Origin: JADZFO01 sp964512635 | GTDB lineage: Bacteria; 4484-113; JAFGCY01 | NCBI GenBank assembly: GCA_964512635.1 | Contig: CAZEJB010000010.1 | Span: forward strand, 1 to 64,000 | Direction of reading: 5' to 3' | Length of the DNA: 64,000 nucleotides | Shown: in pieces, positions 52,090 to 60,954 of the stretch | How positions within the stretch are numbered: the stretch's first letter is position 1 | How the letters are laid out: every line of letters begins with the position of its first letter | Program-made: the position numbers and the translations under genes | Notes under the pieces: generated by a model | The model's input: the letters and a program-made list of their open reading frames with translations, nothing else | What the model was told of the DNA's origin: nothing | Databases searched by the model: none

Positions 52090-53094
52090 TCAGAGCCGCG
52101 GGGCAGCAAGCATCGCAGCGCGCAGTTCATCCAGCGCCTGCCACAGGCTGCAGTGGCCAAGCTGGATCTCGCGGGTCAGTTCATTCAGCCTTGCGGCGAA
52201 GACACTTTCCAGCTGCGCGCTGAACAGCGCGCGCATGGTGTAAATCAGCTCGCTTTTGATTCGCTGGCTGCGGCGCGGATGCTCCGGCGGCAATGCGGCC
52301 AGCCACTGCTGATGCGCGGCAATCGCGCTGGCCAGCTCGGCCACACCTTCGCCGATGCTGGCACTGAGGGGCAGCACGCGGGTCTCCCACAGCGCGGGTG
52401 AAGTTCCGTCGCCTGGCCCGGCCATGCTCTCGGCCGCCGGCAGCTCCAGCGCGTTGCGGATTTCGCGCAGCATGACATCCGCCCCGGGGCGGTCGCTCTT
52501 GTTGACGGCAATGATGTCGCCGGCTTCCAGCATCCCGGCCTTGAGCATCTGCAGGCCATCGCCGCTTTCCGGGCTGAAGAGCACAACGATGGTATCGGCC
52601 AGGGCCAGCACATCAAAGCCCGTCTGGCCCACGCCGACTGTCTCGATCAGCAGGGGGTCGTAACCGGCTGCCTCGATCAGGCTGGCCACCGCGCCGGCGC
52701 CGGGGCTGATTCCGCCGAGGCTGCCGCGGCTGGCCAGCGAGCGGACGAAGACATCCGGCCCGGCCAGCTCAACCCAGCGCAGACGGTCGGCCATGATGGC
52801 GCCACCTGAGAAGGGGCTGCTCGGGTCGACGGCAACGACGCCCGTGCGGCGTCCTGCTGCACGCCAGTGGTGGATCAGGCGCGCCAGCAGGGTGCTCTTG
52901 CCTACGCCGGGGCTGCCGGTGATCCCGATGCGCTGGGCGCGCCGCGCCTGGAGCTCAGGGCTAAGAGCCGCCAGCAGGCTGCGGGCCTGCAGCGGGTCGT
53001 TCTCCAGCCGGCTGAGCAGGCGCCCAAGCTGCGTCTGGTCGGCAAGACTCCCGGCGCTGAGCGCAGGGGTGCTGCGGGGATCGACAGACTGCAT
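52090..53094 (-). CDS. meaB: MeaB/ArgK-family GTPase (B12-enzyme chaperone)
   Basis: MeaB helps load and protect methylmalonyl-CoA mutase. The 334-residue protein shows Walker A GSPGVGKST, AVDPSSPFSGGAIMADR, the switch-like LIETVGVGQ, and NKSDRPGAD, all standard for the family. The C-terminal helix region (HQQWLAALPPEHPRRSQRIK) is the dimer arm. ATG 53094 is preceded at 6 nt by TACAAT (53106-53101) with no ribosome site, so it may be leaderless. A methylmalonyl-CoA epimerase gene is 5.6 kb away, which fits a propionate/methylmalonyl route, though the mutase is not in the window. Confidence 0.93.
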   Translation of the reverse strand: MQSVDPRSTPALSAGSLADQTQLGRLLSRLENDPLQARSLLAALSPELQARRAQRIGITGSPGVGKSTLLARLIHHWRAAGRRTGVVAVDPSSPFSGGAIMADRLRWVELAGPDVFVRSLASRGSLGGISPGAGAVASLIEAAGYDPLLIETVGVGQTGFDVLALADTIVVLFSPESGDGLQMLKAGMLEAGDIIAVNKSDRPGADVMLREIRNALELPAAESMAGPGDGTSPALWETRVLPLSASIGEGVAELASAIAAHQQWLAALPPEHPRRSQRIKSELIYTMRALFSAQLESVFAARLNELTREIQLGHCSLWQALDELRAAMLAAPRL

Positions 53095-53164
53095 GCCAGG
53101 ATTGTACGCGGGGGAGTGCTGGAGTAGACCGGGCGACAGGACTTGAGCTGAGCGTTCGAGCTTG

Positions 53165-54580
53165 TCAGGAGTCAGTTGCCGTCGCAGTGCTGCTCCCGGC
53201 CGGCGTTTCAGCCGGGCTCTCTGTCGCTGCTGCCGGAGCATCACCTGCATCCTGGCGGACAAAGTGCAGCACCTGATTGCCCTGGGCATCCGTCACATAG
53301 CAGTTGCGGCCGTCGTCAGAGAGGTCGATAGCCTGCGGCATCGACAGCAGCCCGCGGCCAAAGCTGCCGATCCGCTCAAAGCGGCTGTTAAGGATCGCCA
53401 CTTCCAGCCGGTCGGCGTCCAGCACATAGATATCTCCGCTGGGCGCCACATCCAGGTCCATCGGCCGGACAAAGCGCTGGAAACCTTCCGGGTCGGTCGC
53501 GCTGAAGACGCGCAGCAGCTTGCCCCAGTAGAACTGGTCACTGGTATGGCCGTCAAAGACCTGCATCCGGGCATTGCCCATATCGCAGGTGATGATCTTG
53601 TCGAAGGCGACGCAGATGCCCCGCACGTCGTTGAATTCCGCGGGTCCGCCGCCGGCGCTGGAGGTCATCGCCAGGTATTCAAGGTACTGCTCGTGGCCCT
53701 TAGCGCCTTCGCGGGCATCAAGGATGCGTGCGAGGTTCATCTGGGTGGCAATGTTATTCGTACCCCACCAGGGCGCTTTGGGCAGCGGGCGGTAGAGCCG
53801 CGCACAGTTACCCCAGGGCTCGCTGATAGCGATGCAGTTGCGGCCGGCGGAGATATAGCGGGGCCAGCCGTACTTGGCGTTGTCCTTGAACTCGGGTACG
53901 CCGAGATCCTCCAGGCTGCCGAGGAAGGGGTCGGGCAGGGCAAAGAGGCGCACTCCGGACTCACGGGTAAAGCGAGATTCCAGTCCGGTGCGGGCCCAGT
54001 CAACCGCCCAGAGCTTGCCTTCCCGTATATCGACATCGGCGATTCGAAACAGGCGGCCCTCGCTGCCGGCCCAGGGCTGGCCATACTGCGCATCCCAGTG
54101 CGTTGGGTCTCCCTTGCGCTTGCCGCTGTCCTCGTAAAGCCGGCGGTTGTCGGGCAAAAGTTCTTTCAGCGGAACGCCCTGGCCGTACTCACGCTTGAAG
54201 TCGCCATTGGCCGAGAAGACCTGAAGCCGGCTGATGCCGAGGTCGCAGACCCAGACCTCGCCACCCGTCGCGGCCACGCCGGCGATTTCCTTGAAGCCGC
54301 CGGGTTCAAAGCGCTGCTGCCAGGGATCGCTGGAATCATTGGCCGCAACTGCGTCGCCGCCGAAGCTGGGCGCCAAGTCCCACTGCTGGGCCTGGGCCTT
54401 CAGCCGCGGATCGATCCGCAGATCCGGCTCGGCCCGCTCGAGACATGAACTGAGCCCAAGCAGCAGCAGGCCGGCGGCCAGGGTCAGGCTTACAGCCTTG
54501 CCGGCCCGCCCAACGGTCGCACGCGCGCAGGCGGCCACCGTAGTGGAGTGTGTGCGCGGCTGGCGAGGCGTAAAAATCAT
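53165..54580 (-). CDS. NHL/beta-propeller lipoprotein
   Basis: The 471-residue product has a long N-terminal basic stretch, then a lipoprotein signal (LTLAAGLLLLGLSSC). The body is repeated beta modules of the NHL type (FKEIAGVAATGGEVWVCDLG, VDIREGKLWAVDWART, VRPMDLDVAPSGDIYVLDAD, AIDLSDDGRNCYVTDAQGN), consistent with a five- or six-bladed propeller. It ends in a Thr/Ala/Ser-rich tail. Such proteins bind partners or carry enzymes; no catalytic motif is visible. It overlaps the preceding gene by ATGA and is the last of the tmk run. Confidence 0.8.
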   Translation of the reverse strand: MIFTPRQPRTHSTTVAACARATVGRAGKAVSLTLAAGLLLLGLSSCLERAEPDLRIDPRLKAQAQQWDLAPSFGGDAVAANDSSDPWQQRFEPGGFKEIAGVAATGGEVWVCDLGISRLQVFSANGDFKREYGQGVPLKELLPDNRRLYEDSGKRKGDPTHWDAQYGQPWAGSEGRLFRIADVDIREGKLWAVDWARTGLESRFTRESGVRLFALPDPFLGSLEDLGVPEFKDNAKYGWPRYISAGRNCIAISEPWGNCARLYRPLPKAPWWGTNNIATQMNLARILDAREGAKGHEQYLEYLAMTSSAGGGPAEFNDVRGICVAFDKIITCDMGNARMQVFDGHTSDQFYWGKLLRVFSATDPEGFQRFVRPMDLDVAPSGDIYVLDADRLEVAILNSRFERIGSFGRGLLSMPQAIDLSDDGRNCYVTDAQGNQVLHFVRQDAGDAPAAATESPAETPAGSSTATATDS

Positions 54581-55281
54581 GCGTTGCCGGACACGATTAT
54601 ATGGCCGTCCTGCGGCTTGATGTCCTTTATCCGCAGGTCAAAGTCGTAGTTCAGCTTTTCCCGGGCGAGTTTGATCTCTTTCTGACTCTTCGCGCGGAAC
54701 TTCGCCAGGTCATAAACCGGGTTTACTTCCTTCTCGATTGTCTTGTTCAAACCCTTGGGCAGGCCCACACCGCTGACCTTGCTTTTGTCGATGTAGAACA
54801 TCAGGAGCGTCTCTTTCTCCATCTTCAGGTCGCCGGTGACGCTGTAGGACACCTTGGAGCCGAAGATGACCGGATAGTGCCCGGACAAGGTCAGGCCCTC
54901 TTCCTTGATCGTAATGGTCGTATCTTTGAGCTTGTCGACCTGTTCCTGCAGCGCGCTGGTCAGCTCGGACTGGCCGATATCACTGGTCCAGGCCACGCCG
55001 CCGATGCTCAGCTTGCCATCGCTGCCCTTCGTCACTTTTTCAACGGTAAAGCTGGCTTTGCGCAGCAGCAGCGGGTCCATGGTCAGGTTCTTGAAGTTGA
55101 AAACGATGCTTTTGCATCCGCTGGCACTGACGCCGGTGGCGTCCACCGTCACTTCCTCCAGCGGGGCCGGCTGCTCCTTCAGCACGATAGCGGCAAGCTC
55201 TTTTTCCAGCTTGCTTTCGTTTACGCCATTCTTGAGCTGGGCCCCAAGGGTCAGCATCAGCAGTGCAATCAGATCGGCCAT
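54577..55281 (-). CDS. DUF2993 (LmeA-like) family protein
   Basis: The 234-residue product has an N-terminal hydrophobic stretch (MADLIALLMLTLGAQL), then alternating strands and a late GVGLPKGLNKTIEKEVNPVY segment that fits the DUF2993 fold. The family binds phospholipids and, in actinobacteria, trims mannosides. Here the function is unknown. It overlaps tmk by 13 bp and the NHL gene by 4 bp, so it is co-translated with both. Confidence 0.6.
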   Translation of the reverse strand: MADLIALLMLTLGAQLKNGVNESKLEKELAAIVLKEQPAPLEEVTVDATGVSASGCKSIVFNFKNLTMDPLLLRKASFTVEKVTKGSDGKLSIGGVAWTSDIGQSELTSALQEQVDKLKDTTITIKEEGLTLSGHYPVIFGSKVSYSVTGDLKMEKETLLMFYIDKSKVSGVGLPKGLNKTIEKEVNPVYDLAKFRAKSQKEIKLAREKLNYDFDLRIKDIKPQDGHIIVSGNA

Positions 55282-55919
55282 TTTTTCTCCACCGCCGCCT
55301 TGATCGCCTCAGCGACCTGGCTGATATCAAGACGGGCATCAATCAGGATTATTCGCTGCGCTTCAGATTGCTGCAGCTTAAGGTACCTGGTTCTGACCCG
55401 CTCGAAGTATTCCAGGTTGCGTTGCTCGATTGCGTCCAGTCCACCGGCGTGGCCGGGGCCAGCTTCAGCCTGGGTGCCGGCGCTGCTGCGGCGCTGCAGT
55501 GCGATCTCTGCGTCTATATCCAGCAGCAGGGTCAGGTCCGGCTGCAGTCCCCCGGTAGCCAGGCTCGTGACGGCCTCCAGCCCAGCCTCGGGAAAGACCT
55601 GCAGCGCGCCCTGATAGGCCAGGGTGCTGTCGGTGTAGCGGTCAAGGATCACGCAGTTGCCGCTGGCCAGGGCTGGGCGCACCAGTTCGTGCAGCAGCTC
55701 TGCCCTGGCGGCGGCAAAAAGCAGCAGCTCTGCGCCGGGGCTGGCCGCCGCGCCGCTTTTCAGCAGGCGCCGCAGCTCTTCTCCCAGCGGTGTGCCGCCG
55801 GGCTCACGGAAGACCTGGGTGGCCCAGCCACGCTGCTCGCAGTAGGCCTGCAGCATGGCCGCCTGGGTGCTCTTACCTACACCGTCGAGACCCTCAAGAG
55901 TAATCAGCCGGCCGGGCAT
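55269..55919 (-). CDS. tmk: Thymidylate kinase
   Basis: Tmk phosphorylates dTMP for DNA synthesis. The 216-residue protein has P-loop ITLEGLDGVGKST, the DR(Y/S) motif in CVILDRYTDSTLAYQGALQV, and FREPGGTPLGEELR. The lid region carries arginines in ALQRRSSAGTQAEAG. Length is normal. ATG 55919 shares one base with the stop of the upstream gene (TGATG). Confidence 0.96.
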   Translation of the reverse strand: MPGRLITLEGLDGVGKSTQAAMLQAYCEQRGWATQVFREPGGTPLGEELRRLLKSGAAASPGAELLLFAAARAELLHELVRPALASGNCVILDRYTDSTLAYQGALQVFPEAGLEAVTSLATGGLQPDLTLLLDIDAEIALQRRSSAGTQAEAGPGHAGGLDAIEQRNLEYFERVRTRYLKLQQSEAQRIILIDARLDISQVAEAIKAAVEKKWPI

Positions 55920-56776
55920 CAGTATTGCCCCCGCAGCTCGTTTGATTCCTGACCTGCTTCTGTGCTGTCTTTGCCCTGGGAGTCACTCTCGTCGGAAAGT
56001 TCACCAGATGCCTCGGCCTCGCCGGTATTTCCCGCATCATCTTTTTCGGTATCTTTGTCCGAGCCGTTGCCGGTCAGCGAGATCGGGTCGGCATCGTCCG
56101 GCGGGGACGGCGTGAGCATCTCACCTTTACGTTTTGGCAGGCGGCCGAGCTTTTCCAGCTCGTCGCCGACACTGAGCACCAGATCCTGCAGCACCCGCTT
56201 TTCCAGCTCCTTTTCGGTGCGGATGCGCTGGCTGTAGGCCTTGTATCGGTCCGGGTCGATTTTGCCGTCGGCCAGCAGCAGGCCCTCTGTGCACTCAACG
56301 AGGCGCCAGCGCAGCTTGCCGCGGGCCTGGGGCTCGCTAGCGGTCATGCTGGGCCAGGAGCCGCCGGCTATCTGCACGCCGCCAAAGCTGCCGTCCAGCA
56401 GCGCATCAACATTGGCGGCCTGTCCGAGATTAACGGCTTCATTGAGCAGCAGCGGCGTGTCGCCAAGCCCGCTGCCGAGGCTCTCGGGGTCAAGCACCAC
56501 AAACTCCACGCCCTTGAAACGGGCGGCGAGGCGGGCCTGCAGCATGCGGCTCAGGCTCGCTGCCAGCTTCGGCTGCTCGGCATCGTCGCGCAGCGGCACG
56601 ATGCCGACGCGCAGCAGCGGGCTTGCCGGGGCGGAATGTCCAGCAGAAGAGCTATGGCCGGCCGCAGCGGCAGGCTCGGCCGCCCGCGCCGTCGGCAGGA
56701 ACAGGCAGAGCGCAAAGCAGGCGGCCAGCAGAAGCGCAAACAGGCGCACAGGCATAAAGACGTGGAATTGCCCCAT
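55919..56776 (-). CDS. Exported TolB/CsgG-N-terminal-like protein
   Basis: The 285-residue product starts at ATG 56776, 8 nt after TAGAAT (56790-56785), with no ribosome site. The signal peptide is FALLLAACFALCLFLPTARA. The mature N-terminal domain (LLRVGIVPLRDDAEQPKLAA...LARFKGVEFVVLDPESLGSG...GQAANVDALLDGSFG) has the order of TolB/CsgG-type sensor domains: a beta strand, a helix for multimers, then a strand. The C-terminal third is acidic and disordered (SGELSDESDSQGKDSTEAGQ). It heads the run leading to tmk. Confidence 0.6.
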   Translation of the reverse strand: MGQFHVFMPVRLFALLLAACFALCLFLPTARAAEPAAAAGHSSSAGHSAPASPLLRVGIVPLRDDAEQPKLAASLSRMLQARLAARFKGVEFVVLDPESLGSGLGDTPLLLNEAVNLGQAANVDALLDGSFGGVQIAGGSWPSMTASEPQARGKLRWRLVECTEGLLLADGKIDPDRYKAYSQRIRTEKELEKRVLQDLVLSVGDELEKLGRLPKRKGEMLTPSPPDDADPISLTGNGSDKDTEKDDAGNTGEAEASGELSDESDSQGKDSTEAGQESNELRGQY

Positions 56777-56842
56777 CCGTTGCAATTCTAGCCCCGGGGC
56801 TTTGGCGGGGCCGGGTCGTGCGGCGGATGCTATCGTTCCGCC

Positions 56843-57484
56843 GTGCTGATTCGACCCCTCGCCGCGCTGTGCGCGCTAAGTCTGAGCCTGTGTCTGGCCG
56901 CCTGCGGCGGCGGGTCTTCCAGTGAGCCGCCGATTGACGGCTGGCCGCCGACCGCGCCGCGCCAGCCCCAGCGCCTGCAGCTTGTCGCCCCGGATGAACC
57001 CGACCCGCTGCTGTGGTGGCAGAAGAACATCCTCAGCCTGGTGCCGCCCGGAACCTATCAGACCGAGTACTACCGCAGCCGCTGCGCGGAGGTGGTCGCC
57101 GCAACCAACGAGCGCCGCGCCGTCTATGGACTGGAGCCGGTGGAGGAACTGCCTGGCCTGGACCGCGTCGCCCAGGCCCACGCGATGGACCAGGCGATCC
57201 GCGACTACTGGTCGCATCTGAACCCCGAAGCGCTCAGCAGCCGCCAGCGGATAGCCGCCGCCGGGCTGGGGAAGGTCAGCGCGGGGGGAGAGAACAGCGC
57301 CATCAGCGTGCACGGCTTTGGCAACGGCCTGGGCATAGTGACTTCCTTTGAGCACCATGTGGGCCACCGCGAGCTGCTGCTCAGCCCGGATGTGAAGTAC
57401 ATCGGGGTGGGTATCTACGACTTCGGCCCGGGGGAGAACGAGTTCATCGTGCAGCTGCTCGTCGACTTTGAAACGCAGCCCTGA
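56843..57484 (+). CDS. CAP/SCP-domain lipoprotein
   Basis: GTG 56843 follows TATCGT by 6 nt, without a ribosome site. The 213-residue product has a lipobox (LAACG) and a CAP domain: ATNERRAVYGLEPVEELPGL, AQAHAMDQAIRDYWSHLNP (with the His/Glu-type site), GENSAISVHGFG and HVGHRELLLSPDVKYIGVGI. CAP domains are exported and often bind or cleave peptides or lipids. The gene is divergent from the TolB-like gene; there are only 66 nt between them. Confidence 0.85.
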   Translation: MLIRPLAALCALSLSLCLAACGGGSSSEPPIDGWPPTAPRQPQRLQLVAPDEPDPLLWWQKNILSLVPPGTYQTEYYRSRCAEVVAATNERRAVYGLEPVEELPGLDRVAQAHAMDQAIRDYWSHLNPEALSSRQRIAAAGLGKVSAGGENSAISVHGFGNGLGIVTSFEHHVGHRELLLSPDVKYIGVGIYDFGPGENEFIVQLLVDFETQP

Positions 57485-57534
57485 ACCCAGTGCGCAGGAC
57501 GGCTGACCGCGACGGTCTGCTAACATCTCGCGCC

Positions 57535-58392
57535 GTGATAAAGCCCCGCCCACAACTGATCCTGCTTGACGCTGACGGCGTGCTCTGGCGCGGCGGCCAG
57601 GTTATTCCCGACGCCCCGGACTTCATAGCCCGGGCTCAGCGCGCCGGATGCCGCTGTGTGCTGGTCAGCAACAACGCCGGACCGGACCGGCCGAGCTATG
57701 CCGCCAAATGCGCACGTCTCGGGCTGGGGCTTGAGGAAGCGGACATTTTCAGCGTGAACCATATCGCCGGCCCTTTCATCGCCGCGCGCTACCCTGGCGC
57801 ACGGGTGCTGGTGCTGGGCAGTGAGATGCTCTGCGCCAGTGTTGGCCGGCATGTCGCCGATGTGACCTCCGGCGCGGCCTGGCTGGCTGAGCACGGTCTC
57901 GACGGGCGGCTGGAGAAGCCCGAGCAGCTGGCTGTCCTGCGCGAGGCTCAATACGACATAGTGCTCTGCGGCATCGACATCAACGTCAGCTATGCCAAGC
58001 TGGCGCTGGCCTGCGTGGCGCTGGAGCGCGGGGCGCAGCTGATTGCAGCGAACCACGATCCAACATTTCCCTTTGAGGATGGCATGACCCTGCCGGGAAA
58101 CGGCAGCATGGTGGAACTGCTGGCGCGGGTTGCCGCGGTGCCCTATGTCAGCCTCGGCAAACCCGAGCTGCACATTCTGGAGCAGATCGAGGCGGAGACC
58201 GGGATTGAACGATCCGGCATGCTGATGATCGGCGACCGCATTGATACAGATATAGAGCTGGCCCGCAATGCCGGGATCCCCGCCTTCCTGGTGCTGACCG
58301 GGGTCAGCACGGCGGCTGATGCCTTAAGGCTGAATCCGCCGATGGAAGCAGCGGGGACCCTGAGCGACATTGCAGTGCGTCTGGGTTTCTAA
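57535..58392 (+). CDS. HAD-superfamily IIA hydrolase (NagD/PGP-like phosphatase)
   Basis: The 285-residue protein has the HAD motifs: nucleophile in LILLDADGVLWRGG (DxDG-type), VLVSNNAG, and MLMIGDRIDTDIELARNAG, with a subclass IIA cap. It should dephosphorylate small sugar or glycolate-type substrates. GTG 57535 lies 8 nt after TAACAT (57521-57526) and has no ribosome site. The gene follows the CAP gene by 50 nt and converges with the small membrane protein. Confidence 0.88.
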   Translation: MIKPRPQLILLDADGVLWRGGQVIPDAPDFIARAQRAGCRCVLVSNNAGPDRPSYAAKCARLGLGLEEADIFSVNHIAGPFIAARYPGARVLVLGSEMLCASVGRHVADVTSGAAWLAEHGLDGRLEKPEQLAVLREAQYDIVLCGIDINVSYAKLALACVALERGAQLIAANHDPTFPFEDGMTLPGNGSMVELLARVAAVPYVSLGKPELHILEQIEAETGIERSGMLMIGDRIDTDIELARNAGIPAFLVLTGVSTAADALRLNPPMEAAGTLSDIAVRLGF

Positions 58393-58404
58393 GGCAGCCT
58401 CTTT

Positions 58405-58581
58405 TTAGGCCGGACGGCGCAGCAGGACGGCGATCAGCAGACCGATCGGACCGAGCAGCAGACCAAGCACGAGGCCCAGCGCGCCGCTGATCAGATAGCC
58501 GACAATCGCACAGATAATGTTCAGGCCACCGATATAGGGCCAGTAGCCATACGAGGCCAGAAGAAGCATCGGGAGTTCCAT
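58405..58581 (-). CDS. Small two-helix membrane protein
   Basis: ATG 58581 is preceded by AAGGAGG at eight bases; the frame opens at 58602. The 58-residue product has two hydrophobic segments (GGLNIICAIVGYLISGALGL and LVLGLLLGPIGLLIAVLL) and an Arg-rich end (RRPA). It resembles the small hydrophobic proteins with Gly-rich helices seen across bacteria; no function is known. Confidence 0.65.
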   Translation of the reverse strand: MELPMLLLASYGYWPYIGGLNIICAIVGYLISGALGLVLGLLLGPIGLLIAVLLRRPA

Positions 58582-58690
58582 TACAAATTCCTCCTTGCAC
58601 AAATCAACAAGCTTCCCTGCTTGCAGGTGGTCAGACCAGCGGGGGAAGAATTGGTTCAGCCCGGACAGTCGCCGGTTCTAAAATAGGCCA

Positions 58691-59110
58691 ATGTTTCACC
58701 TTGACCACATCGGCATCGCCGTCCGCTCCCTGGCTGTCAGCGTGCCGCAGTATTGCCGCCTGCTCGGCCTTGACGAAAGCACAGTGGAGTACCACGAAGT
58801 ACCCAGCGAAAAGGTGCGCATCGCGATGCTGAAAGGCAACACGACCCTCGAGCTGCTGGAGGCGACTGAAGCTGATACTTCGCTGACGCGTTTCATTGAC
58901 AAGCGCGGAGAAGGCTTTCACCACTGGTGTTTTCGTGCCCCTGCTCCGCTGGAGGACAAGCTGGCACAGCTGGGGTCACAGGGCTTTGAGCTGCTGGACC
59001 AGACGCCACGGATCGGAGCTGAAGGCCGGGTTTGTTTCATCCACCCGCGCTCCAGCGGCGGCATCCTGACTGAGTTTGTCGAGGAAGGCTCAGGACCCCT
59101 GGAGCACTAG
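58691..59110 (+). CDS. mce: Methylmalonyl-CoA epimerase
   Basis: This 139-residue VOC-fold protein converts (S)- to (R)-methylmalonyl-CoA. The metal-binding sequence is readable: His in FHLDHIGIAV, Glu in LELLEATEAD, His in FHHWCFRA and Glu in LTEFVEEG. TAAAAT (58679-58684) lies 6 nt before the ATG. meaB at 52090-53094 belongs to the same pathway, but the mutase is not present. The stop is nine bases from the convergent exchanger gene. Confidence 0.9.
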   Translation: MFHLDHIGIAVRSLAVSVPQYCRLLGLDESTVEYHEVPSEKVRIAMLKGNTTLELLEATEADTSLTRFIDKRGEGFHHWCFRAPAPLEDKLAQLGSQGFELLDQTPRIGAEGRVCFIHPRSSGGILTEFVEEGSGPLEH

Positions 59111-59119
59111 AAGGGCGGG

Positions 59120-60247
59120 CTAGTGGCCGGCTCCATGGCCGAGCCCGGCGCTCATGTCAAAGATCGGCACGCCGTTGAGCTGCAGGACGACCAGCACGAT
59201 GTAAAGCGCATAGAGCACGCCGCAGAAAACCAGCACAAGCGGGTGAACTTCACGGGTGATGCGCAGGTTGATCAGGACCGCCAGTGCGCCAACCACGCCG
59301 ATCATGCCCCCGACGAAGGCCGGGTGGGTGGGGGAGAAGTTCCAGTTGAGGAAGATCAGCCCGAGGCTGATCGGGAAGGTGCTTTGGAAGACCATCGCAC
59401 CGCTGATGTTGCCCATCGCCAGGGTGTCCTTGCCGCGGCTCACCCAGATAGCCGAGTTGAACTTCTCAGGCAGCTCAGTGGCTACCGGCACAATCAGCAG
59501 CGCCAGCACCAGGGGGTTGACGCCGATGGCTGCGGCCAGGGTGCTGAAGTGATGCACAAAGGAATGCGCGCCATAGAACATCAATCCCAGCGCGCTGATC
59601 AGCTGCAGCAGGATGATGCGCTTGCGCGGATCATGCGACTCGCGCCAGACTCGGCCCACATGCAGGGGATGCAGTTCCTCGGCATCGCTGTGACCATGCG
59701 TCGCACCGGCCTTGAGAGTATGGGCGAGATACACGAAATAGGTGGTCATCATCAGGCCGGCCAGCACCCAGTCGAGGACCAGGGGCATGTCGTGCCAGTA
59801 GTGCTTGAGCAGACCCGCGCCGCAGCCGAGGCTGAATGCGATCAGGAAGAAGATGACGTCGTTCTCGATGATCTCGGCCTTGACGTCAAACATCTTGGCG
59901 TTGGGTTTGCGGGCCCGGGTCAGGTAGTAGGTCGTACCGACCAGGCAGAAGGCCAGGGTGCCCAGCATGAATGGTGCGCCGATGATCGCCCCAAGGCCCA
60001 CGTCCTGAGCGGTGCTTTCCGGCGTGCGCAGGGTGCCGTGGGTCCAGTCCTGGAAGATCGCGACGATCGGGATGATCGTTTCCGGCAGGGCGGTACCCAC
60101 CGCGGCCAGTACGCTGCCGACCGCGCCTTCGCTTAGTTTCAGCTTGCGGCCCAGCCACTCGATACCGTTGGTGAACAGCTCCGCCGCAGCCAGAATCATG
60201 GCCAGGCTGAAGATCGTCCACAGGACTGAGATGAGGATTGGTGACAT
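59120..60247 (-). CDS. Sodium/calcium or cation/proton exchanger (CaCA superfamily)
   Basis: The 375-residue membrane protein has the two alpha-repeats of CaCA exchangers: AVGTALPETIIPIVAIFQDW with GAIIGAPFML in the first half and VATELPEKFNSAIWVSRGK with GNISGAMVFQSTFPISLG in the second. The central loop is acidic and His-rich (TLKAGATHGHSDAEELHPLH). It should exchange calcium or another cation against protons or sodium at the inner membrane. TAGAAT (60262-60257) is 9 nt before the ATG. Confidence 0.88.
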   Translation of the reverse strand: MSPILISVLWTIFSLAMILAAAELFTNGIEWLGRKLKLSEGAVGSVLAAVGTALPETIIPIVAIFQDWTHGTLRTPESTAQDVGLGAIIGAPFMLGTLAFCLVGTTYYLTRARKPNAKMFDVKAEIIENDVIFFLIAFSLGCGAGLLKHYWHDMPLVLDWVLAGLMMTTYFVYLAHTLKAGATHGHSDAEELHPLHVGRVWRESHDPRKRIILLQLISALGLMFYGAHSFVHHFSTLAAAIGVNPLVLALLIVPVATELPEKFNSAIWVSRGKDTLAMGNISGAMVFQSTFPISLGLIFLNWNFSPTHPAFVGGMIGVVGALAVLINLRITREVHPLVLVFCGVLYALYIVLVVLQLNGVPIFDMSAGLGHGAGH

Positions 60248-60307
60248 CGGGCGGCTATTCTACTCGACCGGCCAGTTTCGCCTGAGACTGCGGGCCGGCG
60301 CGGCGCA

Positions 60308-60658
60308 TTAGTTAAGGTCCTTCAGCACCCACTGCCCGTCTTTGAACTCAACGAACTGCTCAACACGCAGCTGCGCCTGCTTCAGGAAGGCGTTGCAGTG
60401 GCGGATCAGCCCGACGCCCTCCTCGAAACGCTCGAGCATGGTTTCCAAAGGCAGCTCCCCGCGCTCCATTTCCGCGACCAGTCCTTCGAGCCGGGCGTAG
60501 GACTCCTCAAAGCGTGCATCCGGGGCCTGGGCGGCCGTGTCTTCCCCTGCGCGTTTGCTCATTGTGCGTTTCCTGCTCCCCCCGGCTGGGGCTGTATCCG
60601 GCGAGGGGCCCGGCTGCTGCTCTGGCCCGGTCTGATCTTCAAAGAGCTCGCCGCTCAT
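60308..60658 (-). CDS. xseB: Exodeoxyribonuclease VII small subunit
   Basis: XseB joins XseA to degrade single-stranded DNA. The last ~70 residues are the family: ARFEESYARLEGLVAEMERG, ELPLETMLERFEEGVGLIRHC, a two-helix hairpin. There are about 45 extra residues at the N-terminus. ATG 60658 lies 6 nt after TACAAT (60670-60665), with no ribosome site. xseA is not in the window. Confidence 0.9.
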   Translation of the reverse strand: MSGELFEDQTGPEQQPGPSPDTAPAGGSRKRTMSKRAGEDTAAQAPDARFEESYARLEGLVAEMERGELPLETMLERFEEGVGLIRHCNAFLKQAQLRVEQFVEFKDGQWVLKDLN

Positions 60659-60709
60659 GGGCCAATTGTAGTCGACAGCTCTCTGAAAGTCGGAGTCTTT
60701 AGAAACAGA

Positions 60710-60732
60710 AATGCCGGGCGGAGCCCGGCATT
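60710..60732 (-). terminator. Second hairpin downstream of the FapA-type gene
   Basis: AATGCCGGGC-3 nt-GCCCGGCATT; on the minus strand it is followed by TCTGTTTC. It stands between the FapA-type gene and xseB and backs up the stronger terminator at 60830-60865. Confidence 0.6.
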
Positions 60733-60829
60733 CGGTTGGAGTTTGAAAGCGACACTGTCTCGACGATTCCCCGCTGGTGCCCGGTTCACCGCCGTTCAAA
60801 AAGTCAGACGAGCGCGCCGCAATCTTGTT

Positions 60830-60865
60830 CGGAAAAAAGAAAAAGCGGGCCGGCGGGCCCGCTTT
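60830..60865 (-). terminator. Rho-independent terminator of the FapA-type gene
   Basis: On the minus strand AAAGCGGGCC-4 nt-GGCCCGCTTT (60865-60842) runs directly into TTTTTCTTTTTT. It follows the FapA-type stop codon by ~90 nt. Confidence 0.92.
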
Positions 60866-60954
60866 GCAACACCTGAAAGGAGTGTAGATTGCTTTCTGAC
60901 TGCGGGACGCGTCCCGCTGATTCATTTATCGGCAGCCCCGCCGCGGGCTTTAGT

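Noticed and set aside
60266..60307. A small gene or regulatory RNA between xseB and the exchanger gene
   Set aside because: Only about 40 bases are free and there is no hairpin with a T-tract.
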